A stretch of 64,000 nt of DNA, from the NCBI GenBank assembly GCA_902797845.1, contig CADBUJ010000012.1, positions 25,718 to 89,717 on the forward strand. Reading direction: 5' to 3'. Shown here piece after piece: positions 37,901 to 46,800 of this stretch. The stretch is from an uncultured Eubacteriales bacterium (GTDB lineage Bacteria > Bacillota > Clostridia > Lachnospirales > Lachnospiraceae). A program made the position numbers and the translations under genes. Every line of letters begins with the position of its first letter. Position 1 is the first letter of the stretch. Under the pieces are notes generated by a model that was given only the letters and a program-made list of their open reading frames with translations, ran no database searches and was not told the origin of the DNA.

Positions 37901-40900
37901 GCCTGATGTATCCAGTCGGCTGAGATCAAGACTTGTAAGAGATCTGCATTCCCGGAACATATTGCTGAGGGACCAGATGGTTCCTGTTTCAAAATCTCCC
38001 AGTTCCACCTCCTTAAGGGATGTACAGTCTCTGAACATGGAATGTGCCATTGTTAATGCGGATGTATCAAAATTGCTTATATCCACCTTTTCCAGGCTGC
38101 TGCAGGACCCGAACAGGGATCTCATATCTGTGACCTTGGAGGTGTCAAAACTGCTGACATCTATGCTTTTAAGGCTGCTGCAGTTATAGAACATGTTCTG
38201 CATATTGGTGACCTTTTTTGTGTCGAAGGAAGAAAGATCCAGCTCCGTGACTGCCTTGCAGGCATAAAACATATCTCTCATGTTTGTTACATTACTTGTA
38301 TCAAGGACAGTGGGATCCAGATCCTCAATCACATTGCAGCCCAGGAACATATCTTCCATATTTTCACATAGCGATGTATCCAGGTTCTCCAGGTTAAGTT
38401 TTTTAAGCTTTGTGTTCCTTGAGAACATTCCGGAACAGCTGGTCGTCTTAATAGGGGTATCCACGGGAAGAACTATCTCCTCCAGCTGGTTATAAGACGA
38501 TTCCTGATAAAACATGGAAGCGGTACTTATGGGATAATCCGGAAATCTGACTTTGCTGATATCGATCTTCTGTACCTGGCTTACGGAATTGAACATGCCT
38601 GCCGCATCTGTTATATGAGTAAGATCTATGCTGCCCAGGGTGATCTCCTTAATGGTGCTGTGATCAAAAAGTCTTCCGGCAGCAGTAACATTTGATGTAT
38701 CCCAACTGCTTATATCAACAGAAGGAAAGCCTGCCCTGTAGAACATGATGTAAAGATTGGCAGCACTGCTCATATCAAAGTTTTCCAAGCCTTTTATATC
38801 TCTGCCTGTGCATCCAAAGAACATACCCTGGAAATTGATACCTCTGCCGGTATCCCATTTCGAAAGGTCGAGAGGCACCCTTAGATACAGGTCATAGAAC
38901 ATATATGAAAAATCTTCCACATAAGAGGTGTCAAGATCTTCCACCTGGACCTCATCCATAGATCTTTTGTTGGGTTTTCCTGCCACCAGATAAGTGGAAT
39001 TCTTATTCATGTATATGGTATCTGCTTCCGACCAGTAATATACATCATGTGTATCCGACTCATACCACAGATAGACCGGATATTTACTTCCCGGAAGGGA
39101 GATGATATCTGTGGAAATCCCTGTAGGAGGAGCTGTATCGGACTTCAGGAAGTTTCCGATATATCCGTAATATCCGTTGCCGTATTTCCAGATCGTACCA
39201 TTTACGGTACGGCCGGGTTGAAGGACAGTAGGCTCGAAGACGTTTGTTATCTCCGCCTTATTGTCTGTTACATGATCACGATCCTTATTATCCTTAAAGG
39301 AATAATCTCCTGTAAGGGGCTCCTGCCTTACCACATATCCGTCCGTATCTCCCGTGACATTGAATCTGTAGATAAGATCCCCGTTTTTATCCTTTCTCCA
39401 TCTGCGGTCAACGGATTCGGCCACTAAAGTTCCGTCAGGCTTTTCCAGATATAACTTGACATTCTCCGGCTGGTTAAGATCATTGTATCCCTCCACCGTG
39501 GTATCGAATTTTACGGTTACCGTTATGGACTTTCCAAGTGTCTCGGGTTCCGCTGTGGAAAGATGTATCACAGGAAAGTCTCTCTTTTCGGGATCGGAAT
39601 CCACCCATTTTTTTATGATGGTAATTTTCCCGTCCAGAGCCCTTTCATTCTCTATCTTAAATGAGCCTTCCTCATCCTCTGCGGCATTTGAAACAGTCAC
39701 CTTTCCCTTATGATCTATGTTTACCGTATACTGTTTTGCATTCTGTATATAATTCCTGTTTCCTCCCTTGTTTCCCTGCTCGTCAACTCCGGTGGGAGGC
39801 AGTGTCTCCTTTAAAAGATAAGTCCCCTTTTCCAGATGCTCAAATACAACATCACCGAGAGCATTAGAAGTTTTTACTAAATCAACTTCCGTTCCCAGAT
39901 CTGAAACACCCGTAAGCCTGAATTCGGCACCTTCAAGCGTTATGTCGTTATTTACCCTGTCGACCTTTACAAGAGAGAAATCCCAGTACCTGGGCTCGTT
40001 ATAAATAACATAATAACTACCCTTGTTTTCCGCCTTGTAAAGCCTGTCTCTGTGCTCTTCGTTTGAAGGTTCAAGAAGAGACACTTCTCCCTTTTCGTTT
40101 ACTGTAACTGTCCATAGTGTTTTATTGATGATATATTCGGGATCGGTTTTTATCTCCTTAAGCTCGTATACTCCTTTTTCTATGTTGCTAAAGGTTATGC
40201 GGCCTCTTTCATCTGAAGCTTCCACCATAAGGATGTTGTTGCCGTAATCGGAAAGTCCGCTTAAACGGAAGACCACATCTTTTAAAGGTTCTTCCGTGCC
40301 CTCCTTGTGTTTTCTCAATCTGAGATCCCCGTGCACTCTTGGCTCATCAGAGACCGTAAGAGTCTTTTCCGTAAGATCTTCTCCGTCTACAAGGGTCCTT
40401 CCATCCCCGTTCACGACAACACTGTATTCCTTCAGATCCAGCTGCCAGTCAGGTGTGGCATCATACTCCTGAAGTATATATTCTCCCTTTTCTATATCCT
40501 TAAAATCTATTATTCCCCTTACATCTGTTGCAAGGATCTCATCTACCTCCGTACCGTAATCAGAGGTGCCTCTGAGCCTGAAGCGTATATCCTTTATTAC
40601 TTTTTTATCATCCAGCGCCGATACCTTTTTAAGCTTAAGGTCTCCGACGATCATATATCTTATGACAGTATAATCCTGGTGTATGAAGAAGCTGGATTCT
40701 CCACCGTCAGAATCAATGGTCGTATTTTCGATGTAGATATTATTGTAGCTTTCAGGGTAGCCCTCTCCGTCATATGTAACGGTGGAGGGTGCTTTCATAT
40801 GAAGTATCACCGTCAGGGAATCGCCTCTGTCCAGTTCGAATTTCTCCCCCGACTCCGTTTTGCGGGCATCCACAGCCACAGCCCTTGCATTTTTAATATC

Positions 40901-43732
40901 CCCGAAATCCTCTGCCTTTTTCCATACGGATGCATCATTAAGGTCGTGATGCTCTTCTATATCAAGGTCCTCAACAGCACTTAAATAGACAACAGGAGCA
41001 ATACCCTTTTCTTTAAGCTGCTCCACATCCACACCGGAGAGAGTCCCACGCCAGTCACTTGCCTTTAAGGAGCCGTCTTCCTGATGCTTCGGATAATTCT
41101 CCAGGGAATCAAAGAAGACCAGATCCTTTGCCCTTGTGGAAAATGTATTCTGGAAACGCCATCTGTAGGAATAATCCCCGTTTGTAGTGGTCCATGTATC
41201 ATAGCTGTAGTCGGGATCCCTTTTATCCTTTACTTTTTTATGAAGACCGGCGGCTGCCGCCGTAAGAACGGAAATATCATATTCTGTTTCCGCAAAGATA
41301 AATCTGTCCTCGGAAGAAGCATCTATTATGCTTCTGAAGAATTCCTTTTCCCTGTTGTCGCCTCTGAACCCAGAATCATTTAATGGAGCTATGTCCGGAT
41401 TTCCGGTCTCATACGCCACGGGATTATATACATTTTTGCCCCAATCCTTTATGGTATCCCAGCTAAGCACGGTATCGTAATAAAGATTGTAGGCATCATC
41501 AGGGCGGAGCATGCTCACAATAAGCATGGTCCTTCCTGTGCCGTTATAATTAGCTTCCTGCTCCACACGGAATTCGTTATCGTTAAGCGGTTTTCCGTTT
41601 TTCCCGTATACGGCTACAGATTCTTCATCAAGAGAAGTTCCGGGAGGAAGAAGATCATAAAAAATTCCTGTTTCCTGATTTATATAATCTACTGAAGTGC
41701 CGGATCTTACAAAGGTCTCTCTCATAGCGACCTTCCAGCCTATAGTATACTGCCTTTTTCTGGGAAGGCTTGATGTGGATGTTATAGTCTTCTCTATAAA
41801 GGAGCTTCTGTTCTGTCTGGATACGGATATGAAATCCTTGGCGGACTCGCTCCTTGTTACAAGCCTTGTGCCGCTGTTGTCAAAAAACTCGGCTGTCTCT
41901 GAATTGAGGATAACGATGGATTCCATTCCTTCGATGTAGGAAAGGACCCTTTCGGAATTTTTGAGTCTGATGACAGGCACCAGGTCTACTTTAGTAAAAT
42001 AGTGGGTATTTTCGGTTTCCACTCTGTAGCCCACGCAGTCTGCCTTAAGATATATTTTGTTGCCAAGAACTCTTCTTACATATGTGTCGTCCCATTCATA
42101 TTCGCCTGTTTTAAGAAAAGCTCTCGCTATCCATACATATTCATCCGATCCGCCGAATTTCCCGTAAAACTCCAGGGTCTCGTCGTCTCCGTATGTAACT
42201 CCTTCGTCCTCTGCAAATTCCTTTGCCTCATCATCATAATGGGCATCCCTGTAATCGGCGGTGCCGAAGGACAAAGTGTCTATCTGAAAATCCGTATGTT
42301 TAAGAACAAATGTGTCATCTGAAATGACAGGTATCCCGTATGTCTCATCATCTGAGCCCTGATTAGGCTCAGGGAAGCCCGATGCTTCCTCATAAAGTAT
42401 GAAAGTATCGTCTGTTAACCTGTATTTTACGGGAAGGCTTCCGTAGCTTGAGGGATCATCGGGAGTGGCCGTTGTCCAGGGATAAGCATATCCGAGCATC
42501 CATACGGCATAATCGAGTCCGTCAAGATAAGAGACATCTCCGTTTTTTAATGTCTCAAGATCCATTCTGGAATATTCTGATGCATACATTCCAAGATAAT
42601 CGCATTCTCCTGCCCAGCTCCGGTCGGCTCTTTTAAAGGAATCGAATCTTCCCGGAGGATGCTTGAAGGCCGGCGGCTCGTATCTCCATGTATATATACC
42701 GTGCCCCGTTGCATCCGTATCGGGCTTTAAGCCGTCTATGGGATGAAGGATGGCATCCACTTCATTTTCTATGGTCAGAGTCGTTGCTTCCGTTTTATCC
42801 CACAACTCCTTGGGATGCTTTGTAAGCACGTAATCATATCTGTATCCGGTTATGGTCTGATCCCGGAAGATATTATCCGAAACATATTCCTTTGTTCCGG
42901 CCTTCCTGTAGCCTACTATCTCCCCGGCTGTAACGTCTCTGTCATTTACGGTAAGATCGTAAGGCTGGGTGATGTTGGAATTGACCAGAGTCTTAATGGG
43001 CCAGACAAGGTAATTGTTTTCCGAATGATCCTGGGGCTTTAATCCCTGTCCCCACTCGTCCTGCCATTCCTCAAACATCTGAGGGGAAAGCTTGTCTATA
43101 CTCTTTATGGTGGCATTGGTATTTATATAAACGGGGATCCTTTCGCTTTCTGCCTCTGCCTTCTTTCCGTCCTTTTGTATTTCCACTCGGGCATAAAAAT
43201 CATCTGACGGAGCCATGTCTTCGTAATTGAAGGTGGTCTTGTCAGTAATGTATGAGAGCTCTATATATCCGTTTTCTCCGCTGTAAACCTCACGGAAATT
43301 GTAGATGACGATCTGGTCTCCATCCTCGTAATATGCATAGTTGACCGCCTTATCCACTTCCTCGCCGTCATCTATCTCTCTCTTTGTGGGAATGGACATT
43401 TCGTATCGATCCGCAAAAACACCCTGTCTGTCCTTTAAGATGTTTTTGGGTATCCTTATTTCGATGCCTTCTTCGGGAACAGAGAATGTACCTGAAAATG
43501 CATAATTGATCCTGAAGGAAAAATGATGGTCCTTAGATGGTGCAGAAGGCGTCCATACATACTTGCCCTCTGAAAGAGATGCCCCTGAGAAGAGCTGAAC
43601 GGAAAATGTACGTATCTCCAGTTCCGGTATGCCGTTCTCTTTGGTAAGCTGTCCGCTGAAGGAGCTGCTGCTCCCCGATAAGATAATAGAAATGATTAAA
43701 ATAAAAGACAATATCCTTTTTTTAATACCCAT
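34931..43732 (-). CDS. giant surface adhesin: CnaB/SpaA repeats, DUF285 (BspA-like) repeats, sortase-type anchor
   Basis: A 2933-residue cell-surface protein. Signal peptide at 1-28; a long adhesin-like N-terminal region (30-1000); three or more SpaA/CnaB modules (about 1025-1370) with GDLxLxKxxxD openings and ExxxGxYxLxE closings; a region ending in GRTVNGTIWKYG; about fifteen DUF285 repeats (about 1590-2000) of the type LDLSSFDTKKVTNMQNMFYN; an Asp/Gly-rich linker; four pilin-like modules (about 2145-2830); a Glu-Thr/Pro stalk; and SSKTGD, a hydrophobic helix and KRKRRRV. The SKTGD box resembles but is not LPXTG. A dyad around the promoter suggests regulation. Adhesion is inferred; ligand unknown. 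No sortase gene lies in the window. Confidence 0.9.
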   Translation of the reverse strand: MGIKKRILSFILIISIILSGSSSSFSGQLTKENGIPELEIRTFSVQLFSGASLSEGKYVWTPSAPSKDHHFSFRINYAFSGTFSVPEEGIEIRIPKNILKDRQGVFADRYEMSIPTKREIDDGEEVDKAVNYAYYEDGDQIVIYNFREVYSGENGYIELSYITDKTTFNYEDMAPSDDFYARVEIQKDGKKAEAESERIPVYINTNATIKSIDKLSPQMFEEWQDEWGQGLKPQDHSENNYLVWPIKTLVNSNITQPYDLTVNDRDVTAGEIVGYRKAGTKEYVSDNIFRDQTITGYRYDYVLTKHPKELWDKTEATTLTIENEVDAILHPIDGLKPDTDATGHGIYTWRYEPPAFKHPPGRFDSFKRADRSWAGECDYLGMYASEYSRMDLETLKNGDVSYLDGLDYAVWMLGYAYPWTTATPDDPSSYGSLPVKYRLTDDTFILYEEASGFPEPNQGSDDETYGIPVISDDTFVLKHTDFQIDTLSFGTADYRDAHYDDEAKEFAEDEGVTYGDDETLEFYGKFGGSDEYVWIARAFLKTGEYEWDDTYVRRVLGNKIYLKADCVGYRVETENTHYFTKVDLVPVIRLKNSERVLSYIEGMESIVILNSETAEFFDNSGTRLVTRSESAKDFISVSRQNRSSFIEKTITSTSSLPRKRQYTIGWKVAMRETFVRSGTSVDYINQETGIFYDLLPPGTSLDEESVAVYGKNGKPLNDNEFRVEQEANYNGTGRTMLIVSMLRPDDAYNLYYDTVLSWDTIKDWGKNVYNPVAYETGNPDIAPLNDSGFRGDNREKEFFRSIIDASSEDRFIFAETEYDISVLTAAAAGLHKKVKDKRDPDYSYDTWTTTNGDYSYRWRFQNTFSTRAKDLVFFDSLENYPKHQEDGSLKASDWRGTLSGVDVEQLKEKGIAPVVYLSAVEDLDIEEHHDLNDASVWKKAEDFGDIKNARAVAVDARKTESGEKFELDRGDSLTVILHMKAPSTVTYDGEGYPESYNNIYIENTTIDSDGGESSFFIHQDYTVIRYMIVGDLKLKKVSALDDKKVIKDIRFRLRGTSDYGTEVDEILATDVRGIIDFKDIEKGEYILQEYDATPDWQLDLKEYSVVVNGDGRTLVDGEDLTEKTLTVSDEPRVHGDLRLRKHKEGTEEPLKDVVFRLSGLSDYGNNILMVEASDERGRITFSNIEKGVYELKEIKTDPEYIINKTLWTVTVNEKGEVSLLEPSNEEHRDRLYKAENKGSYYVIYNEPRYWDFSLVKVDRVNNDITLEGAEFRLTGVSDLGTEVDLVKTSNALGDVVFEHLEKGTYLLKETLPPTGVDEQGNKGGNRNYIQNAKQYTVNIDHKGKVTVSNAAEDEEGSFKIENERALDGKITIIKKWVDSDPEKRDFPVIHLSTAEPETLGKSITVTVKFDTTVEGYNDLNQPENVKLYLEKPDGTLVAESVDRRWRKDKNGDLIYRFNVTGDTDGYVVRQEPLTGDYSFKDNKDRDHVTDNKAEITNVFEPTVLQPGRTVNGTIWKYGNGYYGYIGNFLKSDTAPPTGISTDIISLPGSKYPVYLWYESDTHDVYYWSEADTIYMNKNSTYLVAGKPNKRSMDEVQVEDLDTSYVEDFSYMFYDLYLRVPLDLSKWDTGRGINFQGMFFGCTGRDIKGLENFDMSSAANLYIMFYRAGFPSVDISSWDTSNVTAAGRLFDHSTIKEITLGSIDLTHITDAAGMFNSVSQVQKIDISKVRFPDYPISTASMFYQESSYNQLEEIVLPVDTPIKTTSCSGMFSRNTKLKKLNLENLDTSLCENMEDMFLGCNVIEDLDPTVLDTSNVTNMRDMFYACKAVTELDLSSFDTKKVTNMQNMFYNCSSLKSIDVSSFDTSKVTDMRSLFGSCSSLEKVDISNFDTSALTMAHSMFRDCTSLKEVELGDFETGTIWSLSNMFRECRSLTSLDLSRLDTSGISETTYMFYNCVNLSDIYVSDKWNTEKMNNHGNMFLGCTSLPGYDPAFVDKTKAYYGGDGYLKYKEYTPYTALMIPKAEITAAGVGDILLSEPEDTNDGDGDLSGGNSGDSGDNGAIPIGDGDYEWITEDSKWVIGDDGTWTYTFDVFDDTLDYYLYEEDMEGYYSPAMNHIIKVDSETRSAVVTNTDEDKAFSSLTLNKILMEGERFVLDENGNRIYTGEEAELPEAEKNREFNFKITLTGDSVSGLQVFDGIPFNEGVAHVKLKGGESLTIKDIPSDLEYKVEEEGLPQYDVYIDNRQNGFITGGRYINGRKVSHTPNLDDSGNMLSRYDVGLKYVDVVTIPGATKLNVRLTYATGTGSDYVYMWEGAHPEYTSPGEHSYESIIRNKVMGHHRMSANTEFYTVNGDSVTFGLSSSTSNPRQESTDYYGYYAVVTAFEDTREISDQSVEIVNAYNERKSEYVDILLRKEEKGYFENAGRYRFYVELTGLDAGTEYSLSNGETFYSDETGEALVTVLLKGGEEVKLLDIPCGTRYRVTEEKGDHTASYEITDGAGLGRIIASSGENNSENTTLSTEYEKADPGEDISITFTNTLNRVQDLALTKKVISDEPSDRRREFEFDIELKGLAPGGRYDSSIGRLVADDEGYVLKTVQMKHGDRIEIFDLPVGSTYSVKEKDYSREGWVALTTDGNDSGTVHEGKDISIEILNEKKTLISGRKIWVDGGLHHSNKDEVRLILSRKTDSGPSEELDAEPKWEGNTYYFTGLDAEDQYGAPYIYSVAEVPLKDYSTTIQGYDITNTLKQGHITLRKEVSGSAGDKDKLFRFTVTLTNAEGKSVSGTYGGIDFENGVGVTYLKHDDEIRIDLPVNVSFVVEEDPEDHTASVTKVSGTVTEEGEEFLFINSKEKETETETETETETKENSETESESLPEKPPETEKRPPSEDKDKKQGGSSKTGDYLKPELFMGIMAMAFIVSAGCALYRSKRKRRRV
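35150..35186. repeat. Glu-Thr hexanucleotide repeat in the 2933-residue adhesin gene
   Basis: GARACN units encoding Glu-Thr dipeptides in the wall-spanning stalk just before the anchor. Shorter than the runs in the neighbouring adhesin. Confidence 0.75.
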
Positions 43733-43755
43733 ACTTTATCCCCGTTTGATTAATG

Positions 43756-43794
43756 TATTATTGATATCTAATTTAATATTATACATCAATAATA
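43756..43794. promoter_or_regulatory. promoter dyad of the 2933-residue adhesin gene
   Basis: TATTATTGAT and its exact complement ATCAATAATA lie 19 nt apart and enclose a TATAAT box (43783-43778, minus). The -35 match is weak. The layout fits an operator for a dimeric regulator acting at the -10 box. Confidence 0.65.
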
Positions 43795-43865
43795 ACTTTA
43801 TAATCCAGCCGGTTCATAAACTTTTGTCCTGTTTCGCATCTCCCCCTTTCATCATTACCTGCATT

Positions 43866-43894
43866 AAAAAAGCGGAGCCTTAGCTCCGCTTTTT
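43866..43894 (-). terminator. terminator of the 1240-residue adhesin gene
   Basis: AGCGGAGC and GCTCCGCT pair around CTTA with A/T-runs on both sides, so it can act on either strand. It lies 2 nt beyond the stop. Confidence 0.9.
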
Positions 43895-43895
43895 G

Positions 43896-46800
43896 TTATA
43901 TTCTTTTGCCTTTTCTCTTCCACAAACAGAATGATAATGTAAAGAACAGAAGCATCATGGAAAAGGCTGCTGCACCTGCGGCCTTTTCCGGATCCGCATC
44001 ATCACCTGAATCCACTATCCTGCCGCCTTTATCGGTTTCCGTTTCGCTCTTTGACTCCGTTTCCTTATGAGTTTCTGTTTCTGTCTCAGTTTCCGTTTCA
44101 GTTTCCGATTCTGTTTCTGTCTCTGTCTCTGTCTCCGTCTCTGTCTCCGTCTCTGTTTCCGTCTCCGTCTCTGTTTCCGTTTCCTTTTCATTCTCAAAAG
44201 GATACGCCCCGTCAGGAGAAGCTGTCAGTTCCTGGTTGCCGTTTTTGATAATGACATCTCCGTAGCTCACTTCCGCATAGTATCCGTAAGCATTTACAGA
44301 GCCGTCGGAAAAGAAGGAAAATGTTACGGAATCCGTCTCAAAGTCAAATTCTTCGGTATAAATTGTATCCTCTTCCAAACCTCCCATGAGACACCCTTCG
44401 TAATCTTCTTCGGTGCTTCCCACAGTCTTTCCGTTCATATCACTTTCGATCACACGCCCGTCTTTATCCCTGAGAACAAGATAGTCATACCAATTCTCGG
44501 TCTGATACTTGATCTTTACATGTATCCTGTCAGCGCCTTCAATGGTGACCGTATCGGACAGATCCAGCCTTGAAGCATGGTTCGAAAGAGCTTCTCCATT
44601 CTCATCTATATTCGGCGTTGACGATATCTTAAGAAAACTCTTTACCTCCACATTCCATTCCGCATCGGATCTTTTATATCCCGGGGCTGCCTTGCTTTCG
44701 CTGATGACGTATTTTCCTGCAGGTACGGAATCAAAAATAACCGTTCCGTTTTCATCGGCTTTTGCTTCTCCCTCCAAAGGGGTCCCCTCATCTGACTCGC
44801 CCTTAATGGTAAATATCGCTCCGGGAATAACCTCTCCGGAATCCTGATCCACTTTTAAAAGCTTTATGTCACGGCTGTTTTTTAAGCCATTGTATACCTT
44901 TACCTCATTCCCCGACGCATTTAAAAGATCTGATGTAACATTGCCTTCCTCATCCACCGTAAAATGAATATCCTCTGACAGCTTGTACTGAGGAGGAGCA
45001 TTCGTTTCCTTTATTACATAATCTCCGGGGAAAAGCTCAATGGTCCTGGCTTCTTCTTCAGATGTAAATGCTTCGATCCTGTTCCCGCCGGCATCATAAA
45101 TCTCAAGCCTTGCTCCGGGGACCCGGATATCGGAATTTGACATGAGCTTCCATATCTTAACGGGAAAAGGCTCCTTGGATGCATCATTTTTAAATATCAC
45201 CTCTGCGGAATCATATACAGCCTGGCATTCTATGCGGTCTGATCCCGAATCGGTTATCAGTACGGTAACATTTTCCTTATGGGTATCATATTGGATCTCT
45301 CCGTCTGCCTTTACAACCTCTGCGATAGTATAATTAGCGAAGCCCAGCTTTGATGCATTAAAGAACAGCGGTTCAAATTCCACAGTGCCGTCGGCCTTGT
45401 TCGTAACTTCCTGTATGACTGTTCCGTATTGATCCAAAAGTCTGAAGCGGAACATTCCTTCTGTAAGGTCTTTTCCTTCGAGGATCTTTATAGCCTTTAT
45501 TACTACCTGGCCTTCCGGCTTTTCAGTATTTTCGAATACCAGGGCATTACCGTTATATTTGTCAGGCTCAGTGATATCAACGGTGAACGTCTGTCCTGAA
45601 GAATGGTATCCTGCAGGAGGTCTGCTCTCTCTTACGGTATATGACCCCAGAGGAAGCTCTCTTATGCCTGTTTTCGCAATGCCTGCATCATCTGTTGTAA
45701 TAGTCTTTACTACGGTGCCTTCACTGTTAAGGATCTCAAATTCCGCTCCCTTTAACGGCACGCCATCCGTTGAGATCTTCTTGATCTCCAGGCCTCCGCC
45801 CTGCCAGTCCTCGTCAACTTCGTCCGTAAATATCATTTCCTCTTCGACTGTTCCGCCTGAAGGTATACCAACAGACACGATCTGATCAGGTACGGATATC
45901 TCGAAGGTATATGTTTTATCTGTAAGCTCGAAGCCGGGAGCAGGTTTTGTTTCTTTTACGGTATAAGTTCCCTTTGGCAGGCCCATGGTAGTATCTGTAC
46001 GGCAAAGAGACCCCTGACCGTTGATCCTAGTCTCTAAAACAGCCACTTCGTCGCCATTACTGTTATAAATGGTGAACTGAGCTCCCGAAATGCTGTTGCC
46101 TAAAGGATCTGTCTTATATATCTCCACTCCGCCGTATACGTCGTCCGAAAGACCCTCGATGGAAAGAAGATTCTGAAGCTTTTCATCATCGGATCTGTAA
46201 AGATAAAGTGTATATTCCGTACCGATGGATGAAAAATTCTTGTTAACAAGAGCATTGTATGCAGACAGGGAATTGCCCGTAAAAGCATTGGGGCCGGCGG
46301 GATTATCATATCTGTCCGTAAAATCCCACACAGCCATCTGCGTGATGTTCATGTATTCCTTGTCCGTAAGTCCGTACTGATCCTTTATTCCGTCAGCATC
46401 ACTGGGCCATCCGTAATAAATAAGGGTTATAAGTGCCTCCTCCATGTTGCTGCCCAGAGGAGCATATCCGCAGGTTCCGGCGGAAAGGGAAGAATCCAGG
46501 AAGTCTTCCAAAGGATTCTCATCGCTGATCCTGATCCTGTCCAGATAGATACCAACGCCCTCTCTCTGCTTGTTTATGCAGTAGCCCTTGAAACGGTTTT
46601 CCGAGTCATGTACTTCCCACATATTATTCTCGTTCAGAGTGCCGTCAGTCATGTAATAATGTGAAGACATATCTCTCAGCCACACGCCCTCGGCTGCCGG
46701 CGTCCCGGATACTTCTAAAAATTCATTTATGCTTAGTACTGTCTCCGTTGATTCATGGGTCCATGTTCCGGCCAGTCCGCAGTGCCATCCTCCGGGGCGG

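Noticed and set aside
34931-43732. A thioester domain in the 2933-residue adhesin, from ECDYLGMY and LDYAVWMLGY.
   Set aside because: The TQxAVW motif is absent and cysteine and glutamine positions do not fit; the resemblance is weak.
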